Shown here: positions 1 through 12,367 of the stretch, piece by piece
Layout: each line of letters opens with the position of its first letter
How positions within the stretch are numbered: position 1 is the stretch's first letter
NCBI GenBank assembly: GCA_038087015.1
Contig: JASBNA010000002.1
Coordinates: forward strand, 806,001-870,000
Direction of reading: 5' to 3'
Length of the DNA: 64,000 bases
From: Cerrena zonata
Lineage: Eukaryota > Basidiomycota > Agaricomycetes > Polyporales > Cerrenaceae
Position numbers and translations under genes: made by a program
Notes under the pieces: generated by a model
Database searches by the model: none
Told to the model about the DNA's origin: nothing
What the model saw: only the letters and a program-made list of their open reading frames with translations

Positions 1-1256
1 CCAGAACAACCTCCTTTGGGCCGATTCGAACCAACTCGTCCCGCAGAGCTTGTACAGGTATGCGCTGAGTGAAGAAATCGCCAGTAGATACATCTGTCCA
101 GGCAAGTCCGACTATGGAACACTCTGGGTCACTGTCATTGGTGGCTGACAATTGGTCCTCGTCTTTGGTCACGGCCAGAAGGTAATTATTCTCGTAGGGG
201 TTCAGAAAGGGTTCATCAATGAGTGTACCGGGTGTTACTATTCGTGTAACACGTCGGTCGAAGCCCCCTTTAGGCCCCATAGTACGGTCGCGCATGAACT
301 CCTCGCAGATAGCTACAAAACGCTTGTGGTTTTGGACGAGGACCTTGAGATATTTGTTGAGATGCATGAGAGGAAACCCACACATGAGGATCCGTTGTCC
401 ACCCCATGATTTGGTAGTAAGTTTGATGTTCAACAGTCGGGCAACCTCAGAGGCTTGGTCAAAGTATGACTGAGAAATAGCTTAGACACATGCTACTAGA
501 AAAAAAAGATGAACCTACCTCGTAGAACTGACCGACTCGTGTGAGTAGAATACAATGAGGAAATCGGGCAAGGTTTCCCAAAATATCCCGAGCTAGAGGT
601 GTATCCGGGTCGCTTATAATAGGCACCTCTGAGTTTACAGTGGTCACATTCGAGTTGACTGCTGTATTTTTAACATGAGCACTTACCATTTATACTTTCA
701 GTCTGAGCCTTAGTCCGTCTTTTGTGTTTGGCCGGTTGTGCAGGCTCGGCCGAAACAGTTTCTTCCTCCGGACTATCATCAGATAGTATAGTGTTAGAAG
801 GATTAGGATTCGTTGCCTTCCTCTTCTTCCTAGCCTTCTTAGTGGTAGAAGTCGGAAGCGAAGCGAGCAATAGTTAGGTTCAGGTAAAGTTACCTTCCGA
901 AGTGCTTACTATACAGCAGAGAACAACCAAGCACAATAACACACGTTGATGAGTAGGGATATAAATATATTGGTTAAATACAACACACTAATACTAGAAG
1001 GAGTTTCCAAACCTCCCGTCCACTCTGGGAGCGGTGCAGAAACTGAACCGTCAGGTTTGACAAATTGTTTTGGGAGCTCGGAGAATTTCTTCTTCGTTCT
1101 GCTTGCAGTTTTCTTGGATCTAGGTTTCTTTCCATCAAGAGAATCCAATAGTTCGTGAAATAACGCGTTGTTTGTCCCAAACGTGCGAGATGGATGAAGT
1201 CGGGATCGAGAGCATGCTTTCAAGTAACCTCGCAAGTAAATTACGCGAGGAAGCAT
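1..1256 (-). CDS. MSH1: Mitochondrial DNA mismatch repair protein MSH1 (MutS homologue), 5' part; gene runs off the left edge
   Basis: This is a MutS-family ATPase for mitochondrial genome maintenance; only the N-terminal part is in the window. The start at 1256 gives a basic, hydroxylated leader (MLPRVIYLRGYLKACSRSRL) typical of a mitochondrial presequence. A lysine-rich linker follows, then the MutS domain I signature CILLTRVGQFYE at about 528-563 and, after an intron at 470-518, SYFDQASEVARLLNIKL. Domain I continues through GFPLMHLNKYLKVLV, RRVTRIVTPGTLIDEP and GLAWTDVSTGDFF to the window edge. Clear exons on the minus strand are 469-1, 628-519 and one ending at 687; the joins between about 690 and 1000 are less certain. 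The walker ATPase half lies outside the window. It is transcribed divergently from the septin gene, with 277 bp between start codons. The combination of presequence and short domain I is that of fungal MSH1 rather than nuclear MSH2/3/6. Confidence 0.9.
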
Positions 1257-1533
1257 GCGTTACATACGTAGCAGAGAAAGAAAGGCAGTTAGCTGGGTAT
1301 TCGGATGCAAGAACCAGGGTATAATGCGAGCAATGGTGTTAGAAAGATGAAGAGCAGGAGTATGACCGAACTCAAGTTCCAAAAGCAATAACAGCCGAAT
1401 AGCGGACTAGACGCCCACTTGCCATAAGCGGAGCGGAGTTTGAAACAAGGGCAAGACCAAAGTTGCAATCTCCTGCGCTCACCAGAACGTCTTCCAGGCG
1501 TATACGATATCCTATACACCAGTCCATTCAACC
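1257..1533. promoter_or_regulatory. Shared intergenic promoter region of MSH1 and the septin gene
   Basis: The 277 bp between the two divergent start codons must hold both promoters. I see no clear TATA box. The side near the septin start is purine- and pyrimidine-mixed with no obvious repeat. Confidence 0.4.
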
Positions 1534-3261
1534 ATGTCTTTTGCCGGCAGACGTAGAGGGAACAAGGTCAAGAAGGGTGTTCAGTTCACCGTCATGGTCG
1601 TCGGTGCGTGTTGCTTTCCTCTCGTTGCTGGTCATCCAATGCCAGCGCTGTTGGCAACTTGGTTACTGAACATTGGTGTCTCATCTAGGTGCCTCTGGTA
1701 CTGGACGTACCACGTTCGTGAACACCCTTTGCGAGTCAGAGGTCTTGCAACACAAGGTCTGCGACAGCCCCGAGACGGCCCATGTTGAGGAAGGTATCAG
1801 GATCAAGCCTGTTAATGTTGGTGAGTGACGCGACGTGTTTCGTACATTTATATCAGTATTAAATGGTCACTTGCAGAATTGGAAGAGGACGGTGTTCGAA
1901 TTGCCCTCACTATTGTTGATACCCCCGGATTTGGAGAAAACATCGACAACGAGTTTGCGTACGTGAACATGCCCTCTTAATCACAACGCGTGCTAATCTC
2001 AAGCAATGACCGTTTAGCTTCCAGGAAATTGTTGGCCATCTTGAACGCCAGTACGATGACATTCTCGCAGAGGAGTCTCGTATCAAGCGTAACCCCCGGT
2101 TCCGCGACAACCGTGTCCACGCTTTGCTCTACTTCATCCCTCCTACCGGACATGCGTATGTGATATCATCACGATTCAAGCAACTCTGATCTGATATACA
2201 AAACTTGATAATCTAGTTTGAGGGAAATGGACATCGAGCTTATGCGCCGTCTTTCCCCTCGTGTCAATGTCATCCCTGTCATTGGCAAGGCCGATTCCTT
2301 GACTCCAAGTGAGCTCAAGGGATTCAAGAAGCGGGTATGTAGAATTATAGTATCGCATGGTTATCAGTTCTAACAACCTGCTATAGATCATGGAAGACAT
2401 CGAGTACTACGATATCCCTGTTTACAACTTCCCTTACGACGTTGAGGAAGACGACGAGGACACTATCCAAGACAACAGCGAACTTCGCGTGAGTACCTAC
2501 CACACCTTGCTCGCTTATGAGTCTTCTTAATGTCAAACGCAGGCCATGATGCCCTTCTCGATTATCGGTTCCGAGGAGGAAGTCGAGATTGACGGTGAAC
2601 CTGTCCGTGCTAGGATCTACCCATGGGGTATCGTTGAGGTCGACAACCCAAAGCATTCTGACTTCAGCCGCCTCCGTGGTGCTCTCCTCAAGTATGTACA
2701 TCTATTTTGATTGCCGTCTCTATTTCAGGGTATTAACGACTTCTATCATTCAGCACTCATTTGGGAGATTTGAAAGCTCTCACCCATGATGTTCTTTACG
2801 AAACTTACCGTACCGAGAAGTTGTCTAGGACGGTCCACTCCGAACAGTACGTTCTTCGGACATCATATCTCGGCATTCTCGCTAACATTTCTCGTCAGGG
2901 ATTCTTCTATTCTCCCCGAGGAGCTTGCTTCCCAGAGTGTGCGTCTCAAGGAGGAGCAGTTGCGCAGGGAGGAGGAGAAGGTCAGTGGTTCCTCTCGATC
3001 CTACAAGGGCTCTATTCTAACGACTTATACTTTTCAGCTCCGCGAGATCGAGTTGCGCGTCCAACGCGAGATCAACGAGAAGAGGCAGGAATTGCTTGCA
3101 AAGGAAGAATCACTCAGGTGGGTTGTGGTTTATGCCGGCCCCTCCGGTTGCTATGGTGGTTGTACCACCCACGCGAAGCTATATACTGATGTCGTCATGT
3201 GTCTAGGAATCTCGAGAGTCGACTGGCTGCGCAAGGTTCTCAGTCGGAATTCCGCGAGTAA
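1534..3261 (+). CDS. CDC11: Septin, Cdc11-type
   Basis: Septins are filament-forming GTPases that mark division sites and septa. The gene has eleven exons (1534-1603, 1689-1820, 1877-1958, 2018-2155, 2217-2334, 2387-2488, 2543-2691, 2754-2846, 2899-2980, 3038-3117, 3207-3261), summing to 1101 nt and 366 residues. Seen: the P-loop GASGTGRTT (residues 24-32, split by intron 1), G3 motif DTPGFGEN (from 82), G4 motif GKAD (164-167, where most septins have AKAD), the septin unique element region with YPWGIVEVDNPKHSDFSRLR, and a C-terminal coiled coil rich in Glu/Lys/Arg from about 310. The Arg in GTGRTT and the short N-terminus (KVKKGVQFTVMVVG) fit the Cdc11 group better than Cdc3, Cdc10 or Cdc12; this subgroup call is inference. 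Protein complete, no odd features. Confidence 0.9.
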
Positions 3262-3797
3262 ACTTTTGCGTCAAAATCCTTGTTTTTATGTGCATGTCGG
3301 GATGCCAAGATACCCCCAAACGGTCGCCTATACTTTGGTCGACGAACGTTGCTGTTTCGCTACAGAGTTACACCTTCCCTTCCTTTGGGCTTTACATCGG
3401 ATAATCGTTTCTTTCGCCTCTTTTTCTGTGTCCACGAGAACAAATCTGTGGTGGTCCCCATCAGCTTCGGACGATTTAGCGCCCCATTGAACCGGATTTC
3501 TGTTCGCGGTGGCTTCCCGCTTGTTCCAGTCTATACAGACTCGCTTGTCATTCCTTTAGTTGTTTTCCCATAGCCTATGCTTGAATAGTGATGTCGATGG
3601 CCGACTATACCTGCCAGCAGATCCTGTGTGAAAGTGGAGCAGTGAATTTTATTTTATTTGCATTGACAGATGGGAATCAAAGTTAGAGGATGCAGGTTGA
3701 TCGACTGGATGGACAGTTGGCAGATGGGGAAGGGTTGGGGGGATAACAGATGAAGCTTAAGGCTAGAAGACGAAAATGGTCTGGCGGGCGAGTTCAT
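3262..3797. other. Intergenic: 3' flank of the septin gene
   Basis: No open frame with coding-like codon use. It holds the septin 3' UTR and probably the 3' end of the minus-strand gene that stops at 3798. Confidence 0.4.
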
Positions 3798-4619
3798 TTA
3801 GCCGACTAGGCGGGTGTAAGTGCCTGCGATAGCGTTGTAGCAGTAGGTACGATAAACGATACGTCGATAATGAAATGTCTGGCGCAGGCCATGGTGGCTC
3901 TGGACGGTATCCCCGACGACTTGAAACACAACCCCGAAGATTGTTTGGGTTCTGACGTGAAGATGGAGGGAGAGAGTGTTTCGCCAGAGGAGGCAATCAG
4001 AGAGCAAGTGGGCGTCTGAGGGCTAGTTCAAGTCCAAAGTCCGCTGGGAGCAACACTGCGACGGCCGGAAGCAATATTGTTTCGTTCGACTCTACACCGT
4101 CCTCACCGTCAGACAGCTCATGCTCGTTGGTGCGCACAGTGAGCTCGACTCGGAACGCTATCTGGCATATTTGGGAAGGGCCCGGCGTGTGGCTAGCGGA
4201 GACGATCTGAATTATACCCTAAGGTTTATCATAATTGATCCCTGAAGTAGGCTGCAGAACGTTGTCCAGCGCCTCCAACTGCCATTCCAGGCTATCAGCC
4301 CAAGCCTATCCCTTCTCCATTTCCAACATCCGCTGAGCTCTCTGCTCAACGCTCTCTCTGCTCCCCAGACTGCCTCACCCGTCTGCTCACCTCCTCCAAC
4401 GCGGTCCCGAACGCGTCCCTCACCACTAGCGGGAAAACAATAGCTCTAGTTCTCTCGGGCAACTTAGTCTCGATCAGGTCTTTCCTCAGCTGAACAAGGG
4501 GACTACCATTCTCTACACACCTGCCCGGACGCTAAATACTCCCCGTCGGTGCACCAAACGACGCCACCTTCCACTGTGCACGTTATGGAACTTGAATACG
4601 AGACAGCCCCGCTCGTCAT
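3798..4619 (-). CDS. Unrecognised protein-coding gene, structure uncertain
   Basis: I do not recognise this gene, but the minus strand holds several coding-like pieces lying in sequence. The last exon (4015-3798) has strongly C-ended codons and encodes a peptide ending AIAGTYTRLVG. A 91-base intron (4106-4016, GTGAGG...CTCAG) joins it in frame to an exon reading QIAFRVELTVRTNEHELSD. Further upstream are AWADSLEWQLEALDN (near 4305-4261) and, after an acceptor at 4532-4534, RPGRCVENGSPLVQLRKDL followed by ETKLPERTRAIVFPLVV. Between these pieces are in-frame TAG codons near 4307 and 4218 and a frame change near 4350, so there are further introns, sequence errors, or decay. The only nearby upstream ATG (4619) lies inside the opposite-strand MIT gene start. 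The start and exon joins are therefore guesses; a pseudogene is possible. Confidence 0.4.
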
Positions 4620-7600
4620 TGGTACAAAGTCGAGGGACTGGCAAACGACCCACACACTCGCCGGCCCATCCTCCTCCGCAGGCAACACTTCTCCTGCTTT
4701 CGTATCTCGCAGAAGATCAGCAATTGCTCATGCTCCTCCTCCAGGGCCTCCACCAAGTCAACCCATCCCTCACGTACCAATGATTATCAGCCAACATAAT
4801 GATCATGACGAACCGGCCGCCTCGTCCTCAAGCTCACCCCATGGCTCACCTACATTTCAGAACGCTTTAGAACCTCAACCTTATATCTACACACGACCGT
4901 CGGCATCCGCTAACCTGGCCGCTGTTGCTGCGTTCTCGCAGTCGCGATTCGCAAACCCATCGCCGATACCGACATCTACTGCTTCCTCCTCTACTGACAA
5001 TCTCTCCGATCCCCCACCGCGCTCAATGCTTCGTACTAGTACTCGCTCTCCGGTGCAAACGCACGAAATTGTCCCTGATCGACTCCTTCTATCTCCACCC
5101 GAGACCCGACCTCCGGCAGAGAAACGCCCTTCGTCTCGGAGTGCATTGACGAAAGCCTTGGAATTGGCAAGACAAGCGGTGCAATTGGACTCAAGAAATG
5201 ATGATCCATATGGTGCAGTACTGGCGTATAGCAAGAGTGTGGCGCTTCTGAGTGAGGTGATGGAACGTGTGATGAGAGGGGAGGATAGTTCAGAGTCGCA
5301 TCGGCGAGGGAGTGGTCGACGTCGGAGTGTGGTCGCACAGGAAGAGGAAGTGAGGAGATTAAAATCCATTGTAAGTTTAGCGCATGTATCACCTTCAATG
5401 AATTCACACTGACAGGACAATATCAAACCCTCGAATACCCAATTCATCTAGCACGACACTTACGCTGATCGAATGAATATCCTCAGCCTCATTTACAACA
5501 TTCCTCTCCCTGTTCATTCCCTGTCATCCGGTTATGCGTCTTCATCTGTCTCTGTATCAACAGTTTCCACGCAACCTTCCTCACCTTCCTCAACTTCACC
5601 TACCTCTGAGAGCTCTGGCACTCGCTCACGGACTTCCTCAACCTCTTCTCGTCAATCTGATGACGATTTCCGTGGATCGTCCGAGACAGAACGACCACGA
5701 GCGGACGAGTCAGATGGGATGCTTGCTATAGGCACTGCGATGTTCTCACTTGACACATCCCTGTCCCCACGTACACCAATGGGACCAAGTGTGCACCCCT
5801 ATGCCGCCTCTTCCGCACAATCCATACCACTCAGCCCTACTAACAGTAAAAGTACTGTTACTTCTCCTCCAAGACCAGGGCGGTCTCGTGCATCTTCCAC
5901 TCTCCCACCACCACCTCCCCCGCCTACTTCTCTTCCCCCACCTGCACCTGCATCGGTTATTGAACCTACCCTAGATATATCTGTGTCACCTTCAATACGC
6001 CCTCATGAACCTGCGATCGTCGGACGTACGAGAGGTTTGTCTATGAGCCATAAGCGGACTGGGTCTGGAAGTAAACTTGCGCCCCTTAAAGAGGATATCG
6101 ACGATCGAACAGTGATCGAATCAGATTTCCTGACAGCGCGACCGGACCTGGATGAAAATGCAGCCCGTCGAAATGGGTCTAAAAACCCCAATAGAGACTC
6201 GCATCCGCTTCCACCATTGCCTTCTCCCTCGCCCGAATCAGCCACAACACCGCGTAATGCAGTTAACGGTCATGACCCTGTACCTCATAGCCCACAATAC
6301 CAAACCCGAGCCCGGGGAAGTTCGAACGTATCAACACGTTCTGAGATGGCACCAACGAACCACCTGCCATTAATCAACACATCGACTACCATGGGTACCA
6401 TCTTCCAGAGACGTAACAAGACGTCTGCTCCCCCTTCAGCAACAGGCACCTCGCCAACTGAGTCTTCAGCGAGATTAACCGCGTCGTCACTGCCGGCGAG
6501 TACGGCAAATAGTTTAGGCATGTCTGGCAGGAGTAGAGCATCGTCACAACCTGGAAGACGACCATCTGTAGCTGCTCACCCTCTTCCCCCTCAAACTGCC
6601 GGGCTTTCGAATGGACAACCGCGCAAGGTATCGGTACCGTCAAAGTTAAATCCGAATGCTCCGCAAATCACAATTAATACTACGGCCCTTCTCTCACCAC
6701 CCCTGGTAACTGGATTGTCAGATATCACCCCGTTAGTTCCACCACCACCGATACCCCACAGCAATATACCCTCAGCACCCATGTCTCCGTTACCCCCTAC
6801 AGCACCTGCAGATCCATTGCGGAAACCGTATCACATGATGAACCTCCTCCGACAGACTATGACATCGAAAACTGGGGGATATGTAACGAGACGGTTACAT
6901 GTACCACAAGAAGTCTGGTCGCAAGGCGGCGCTAAGCTTGGTAATATACCCGAAAAAGTCCGCGTGGTCGAAGTCTTATGCTCTGCACTCGAGGAACTTC
7001 AATCTTGGAGTGCGGAATACTTCGGTGCGGGTAACGTGAGTAGCGGGATGGCTCTTGGTATTGGAAGTATTGGGAAGAAGGAAGGTGATTTGTGGGCAAC
7101 GAAGTTGGAGGAGTTTTCGAGTGTATGCGATGGTGTGGTAGGCAACTTTGGGAAAAAGCTTGGTGTTGGTGAAGGATTTGTCACAAAGAAAAGCAGTGGT
7201 GTAAGTTTCAGATCTCAATTTCAAGTTAATTATGATCCTAATTCATTTCACGTGTTAGGTCGTTGCCTGGGGAGGTAAATTAACGCGACAATTAGACAAA
7301 TTCACCAACGGAAAGAAGTGAGCTAGTTTCTTTAGCCTTTTTAAAATATCTCTAATTCAAAATCACGTCTGTCCCAGCCTCGACTCCCCTGCCATGTATG
7401 TTCAAGGACTTGCCAAGTTGTTCTCGCAAGCTCAGGTATTAGACGAACATACAAGAGCGATATTGATGATCCCTCCTGCGCCACTATATGCTTCCTTCTC
7501 CCCCGAGCTGAAAACCAACATCGAAAACAAGCTCCGACACGCCTCGGAATTCTTCGCGAAGGTTGTTCTCACTTTCGTCATTCGCGACATGGCTTTGCTT

Positions 7601-7645
7601 CTAGACAAATACGTCAAGAAGTGCGAGAAATGGCTGGCCGAATAA
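4585..7645 (+). CDS. MIT-domain protein, large and mostly disordered
   Basis: MIT domains bind the tails of ESCRT-III proteins, so a role in endosomal sorting or membrane scission is likely, but the partner is not visible. Four exons (4585-5370, 5452-7200, 7259-7317, 7378-7645) sum to 2862 nt and 953 residues. The start is the first ATG in frame (MELEYETAPLV). The helical MIT hairpin spans about residues 185-280 (SALTKALELARQAVQLD, YSKSVALLSEVMERV, then HDTYADRMNILSLIYNI across intron 1). Residues 280-740 are Ser/Pro/Thr-rich and probably disordered. A conserved helical C-terminal domain follows (HMMNLLRQTMTSKTGGYVTR, VRVVEVLCSALEELQSW, then FFAKVVLTFVIRDMALLLDK near the end). I know similar MIT proteins from other filamentous fungi but no firm gene name. 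Its 5' end overlaps the candidate minus-strand gene. Confidence 0.8.
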
Positions 7646-8519
7646 TTCTTCTGTGACAATTATTCCTTCTCCCCACTCTTACGAATTTTCTGGTCTCACA
7701 CACCTGTTGTGCGCATTTGTCTCCATTAGTACTGGCTCACTAGCTCTCTTTCTTTCGTGCAATCCCCTTCCCCCTTTTTTACCCTACGACCCTCCCACAC
7801 ATCAATTTTCCTTCTGTGACAGTTACGGAGTTGACCCCACGCATTGTAATTTTATGCTCTCAGGATTAGAAAGCTCACTGGATCTTCTGACTCGATCTGT
7901 TTTGTTGCAACGATTCGACTTATTCTGTCCTACTATTGGTTTACGACTTCACTTTCTCCCCACCCTTTCTTCACGTTTCCACATTTCCACATTTTCTTTT
8001 CCTTGCGATACCTCTCCTCCCCACAAGGTGCACGTATCGGCGACGTTTTTCTCTCTCTTATGATTCACATTTGGCTTCACTGGAATTGGGCCTCGCGGTA
8101 GTATATCATATTCTGGTTGCCTTTCTCTCTCCTCTCCTCCTATGCACCTGGCAAATGTTCCATACGTATTCCTGCTTAATTGTACACGACCCACCCTACG
8201 ATATCTGGACACAACCAGATACACGGGGACAAGAAACGAAGAAATTTCCCTCTCACACTCTATATTGCGTGACATTCACAAGAAAAAGTCGCAGTGGATT
8301 GCAATTGCACTAGACATGATTTATTGCTATTATACACCCGAGCTATACGAGGCTATATGGTACACAATTCAAGGGGAATACTAGAGGAAAAGGATAAAGT
8401 ATGGGACAGGAAGTAGTGCGAACGAATGGGGGTGAGTCCGGATTACTGGGGAATGGGGATCAAGAGTCAAAGAATGGCACAGGTATCATTTCTTGCAAGT
8501 TCAAGAGGTGCTCATATTA
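7646..8519. other. Intergenic between convergent genes
   Basis: Pyrimidine-rich downstream flank of the MIT gene (about 7660-8160 on the plus strand). Open frames here have poor codon use and no recognisable domain. It contains the 3' UTRs of the MIT gene and of the first Ies1 copy. Confidence 0.5.
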
Positions 8520-10690
8520 TTAATGGCGAGTACGGCGGAAATACGGGTGGAATGACAAAGGTTCGGGTTCGGGAGTGGGCTCCTTGCCTCGGAGTCGGCT
8601 GATAATACGGAGACGAAGGACTAGTAAGGAAGTGTCAGACTAAGATAAAATACTAAAGAGAGGATTGACATACGAAGATCAGCACGCGTGTTCTCATCTG
8701 CATTGTCTTCATCCTCAGAATCTTCAAGAGGGTCACCATTCATCACAACATGGAAAGCCTCTGTTAGAATGTTAGTAAAATACGCATGATGTGTATGAAA
8801 ATGGAAACTCACGTTCGAGGGTGGACCGATGAGGAACCGGAGTTGTCGATACACGAACGCGTGTCTCGCGAGGGACATGTACCTTCTGGCTCCGCGAAGC
8901 TGGGAGAACAGGGGCCAAAGGGAACTCCGATAGGAATGGTTCGCTGGGCTGGGGCTTGATCTTGCTCTCTCGGCGTTTACGACGACGGACGGCCTTTCCA
9001 TGTGTGGAGGCACTAGTGGAATTTACGGGCGGACTACTGATAGGTCGAGGGTAAGGACTCGCATGTTCCCGAAGCTCAGTCTGAGAAAGGCGAGGGGAAG
9101 GAAATCTGCTGCTGCGTTGTGAGAGTAACTGCGATGATGACGGTGGTACAGGAGTGTCCCCGTCGAGGGGAGATGAAAAACGTGAGACTGAGCGTAATGC
9201 GGGCAATTCGACAAGGGGCTCGGGCGAAAGAAGTCGCTGGGAAGAAGTCTGGCGGGGTGACTGAGGAGGAGAAATCGCCATCGGATGAGATGAAACCGGT
9301 AGTGAGGCTAGAAATGAGCATCTATTAGAACAAAAATCATCGAGAGAAGATATTGCAACTACCTTCAGACATAAGTTCATCTTCATCGTCAACAGAAGGT
9401 TTCGGACGAAGATCACGACTCTGTGCAGAAGCAGCCTTCTTCTCACCCTTCTTTCTTCCTCCGCCTCTGCCCCTACCAGGTCCTTTGGCTTTCTCCTTAC
9501 CCTTAGGTCCTTGAGAACCTTCTGCACCTGGGTCCGGAGTCTTGTCCTTGTTGGCCATGAACTCCCTACGCTGTCTTGTCATACGCTCGCCCCATTCTTT
9601 TTCATCAGGGGGGTCAACATTTTCCAAGAGTGACTCTTCGGGTGAGAGTATATGCAACTTTGGGACTTTGTTCGGGTGTTCCAGGGAGTACTCATCAGAG
9701 AAGGGGTTCTCTGTAGGACCTTCTAGGTAATGGTAGCATAGCCAAAGGAAGGCTTGGGCTCTCGATTCTGAAGAAATATCAATTGGACAGAAGAAGTCCA
9801 ACAAATCATGTTCGGTCTGGCCGGACAAGTGGGACTGAGCAATAATCTGCCGGGCGGCGTGAGCAATGAGATACTGGACTTTAAGCTGCGTATCTTACCG
9901 AAGCATTAGCAGCGAAGACAAAGACGAGATTAACAATAGTTGTTGGAGGTACGTGGCCAGACCGCTGTCACAAGTACAAAGAGTGAGCCACTGTACAGAT
10001 GTCCGCCGAGGTTGCTAGTAACTTACCGACTTTGCAAGGATGTCAGCTGCGGTCTGCTGCTCATTAGGCTGCTCGGTCGGAAGGAGACATGACTTTAGAA
10101 TGTTCTTGATGCGTGGTGCGTCCTGAAGATTCCCTTCCGACTTCTGGAGAGACGGTACGGGATGGTACGTACGGAGACTAGTACGCATCTCGGGAAAGAC
10201 TGTAACAGATAAATATGATTAGCATACACAAGTGATTAGATCGGCAATGATTTTGCCGAAATTACAGACAAGCTGTACTGTCGGAATGAAAGAGTATAGG
10301 ACTTACAAGCCATAGTAGTATTAATTCGACCAACATTTGAAAGGAGTGATATTTTAGCAAACTCGTCACCGAAGACAGGGTTATCTACGAGTCTCTCCCG
10401 CGTGACTTTGGAGCACCGGGCGGACTGCACGAGAGAGTTCACGTAGAGGTCGCGGAAGGTAACTTTGGTACCAGGAGGAGCTCCGTGAATGGTAGTGAAA
10501 GGGTCGGTGAATACTGTTCTGGTATTACTGAAAAGGTAGTATAGAAAGTCATATTGTAAGTCGGCTCTGGAAAGGGGCTCGCCGTCGAGGTGTTTGACAG
10601 CAAGAGATTTCCTGTGGCTACCTTGCGGACTATAAACGCGTCAGGACGTGACTTTGTTAACGAGCGAGGTACATACCCGGGGTTAGGCAT
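8520..10690 (-). CDS. IES1: INO80 chromatin-remodelling complex subunit Ies1, copy A
   Basis: Ies1 is a fungal accessory subunit of the nuclear INO80 nucleosome remodeller. Eight exons on the minus strand (10690-10677, 10629-10307, 10199-10027, 9964-9899, 9834-9363, 9307-8813, 8760-8674, 8620-8520) sum to 1731 nt and 576 residues. Family landmarks in order: LSRADLQYDFLYYLF, FRDLYVNSLVQSARCSKV, FAKISLLSNVGRINTTMA, RTYHPVPSLQKSEGNLQDAP, PPTTIVNLVFVFAANAS, LLDFFCPIDISSESRAQAFL and WLCYHYLEG. A Gly/Arg/Lys tract, then a long Ser/Pro-rich region, precede a short acidic end (NGDPLEDSEDEDN) and RLRIISRLRGKEPTPEPEP. A second copy lies at 23172-25125 on the other strand. The identification rests on remembered conservation of fungal Ies1 proteins. 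Confidence 0.85.
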
Positions 10691-12367
10691 GATGGGCAGA
10701 GAAGAAAGGGAGGGTGAGTCCGCGTCCAGGAAAGAGCGGCAGCCAGACCAGGATGAGCGAGTCGGGGGTGGAACAACACTAGTCCATATCCGGACACATT
10801 ACCCGACCCGATAAGATCTCGTAGCCTGCAGGCAGTCTTCTATCGAAAAAAGTCTCTTTCTCTTCGGCCACCATCTAAGTTGACGACCATCTATGAATCC
10901 TTAATCTCTATGTTCTATCTGTGCTGCAATAATACTTCACAGAATTGGCCACCTTTACCTGTTTCGTCAAGTGGCCATGCCTTCATACACGGTTCCGCCT
11001 CATCTGGACCCTACATACACCGACAAACTACTAAAACAATTTGATCGGTCACCTGTTATTTCAACCAAACTATTGACATCTCATTTGGATATTCGAATGC
11101 TAACATCCTACGCCAGCGTGTTAGAAGTTGAAAGGAGGGTCTTCATCTTAGATGCATGGTGGCCGCTTGAGACTCGGGCGAGTGTTCGAAAGGTCGGTAC
11201 CGGTCAGTACCGGTTGTTACATATGCTCCTGAGCCCAGTCTTCGCAGATGAGAAATAAAATGTTGCCTCTATTCGTCAAATCCGAAACGGTTTCATGACA
11301 GAATCATCAGTGAAATTGGTCATGCGTCCAATAATGTCAGTTCAATATACACATTGAAGTGACGCGAAGAAGGTAGAAGCATCGTTCGAAACATCATATC
11401 CTAGGCGAATTTGTACTCAGTGGGCAAAATTTTGTCTTGTTTCAGCAGCTCGAAGTCCAGAAGACATCATGCACTCTACTCTGCAGAAGTGCGGGGCCTC
11501 CCGCAGACCACTCTCGATGCATTGCTACATCTCAATGTGATGCTGTAGTGCACACCAAATAATCCGGAAGTGTTAGGCCTTTGAGAAAGGAAGTCTCCTG
11601 AAGAGTATTGGAGTTAGATGAAACGTGCTCGTTCAGACGCGAACATATGCCTACATTTCGCTATGTGTCTAAAATAACCGTTCCAAAACAATAGAATTCA
11701 TTGGGTCCAGTATGTTCGAGAAGTAAAGATTGGTGCTGAATAAGACTACTTTCGCAACTCCGGAAGTTTGAAAGTATGTTGTGTACCTGCGTAGCTCCTT
11801 TAGCGCTTTCAGCTTTCATTTCACCATCAGCGGAACCGGGAAGAATATGGCTCGTTACGACCGGATTCGAGAATGTTTCTTCTGTATCGACCCAACAACT
11901 GTGACTCGTATGTACAGTTGTCTGCCTCTTTTTCTCTTATACATCTCAATCAATGATATCAGTCTCACCAATATATCACGCAAAAACAGTGAGCGTTTTG
12001 TCCCTATTCTGTCCAATATTGAATTATAATAAAGCCAGCTCGCTAGGTGCTATAGCTACCATGCTATGTGTTTCGCACAGGCATCATTAGATAGATACGA
12101 GATTAGTGCCTTTCCTGCGGTCTGGGGCACATCAAACAGGGACCTTTACATCAAAACCGGCATCACAGCGCGTCACTGCAACCCTTGCCAGTGGTGAAGT
12201 TGGCTGTGCTTGAGAGAACGGAAATGCAACAGCAACAGCTTGCTTTGTTCCGACAGGGTGAGCTTCTTTCTTCCTTTCTTCGTTGCTTTATTTCTTGCTT
12301 TCTGCTTTCTGCTTTTTACTTTTTCTGGGATGCTGGTATCCCGCCTTTCATAATTTATTCCTAATTC
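10691..12367. other. Intergenic, 1.7 kb, with one unexplained short ORF
   Basis: Divergent gap between Ies1 copy A and the membrane-protein gene. A 93-codon ORF from ATG 10977 to 11258 shows no domain, ends in a low-quality stretch around two near-identical TACCGGT words, and has no intron; I do not call it a gene. The part at 12250-12360 is CT-rich (cttctttcttcctttcttcg), as often seen just upstream of basidiomycete starts. Confidence 0.4.

Noticed and set aside
4887..5447. 186-codon minus-strand frame inside the MIT gene
   Set aside because: Shadow of the plus-strand coding exon, which has the conserved MIT domain.
7653..8313. Overlapping plus-strand frames after the MIT gene
   Set aside because: Composition follows the CT-rich flank; long runs of Phe/Ser/Leu only, no domain.
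10977..11258. Small 93-codon ORF with a reasonable ATG context
   Set aside because: No domain, no intron, weak codon use and a non-protein-like end; no family I can recognise.
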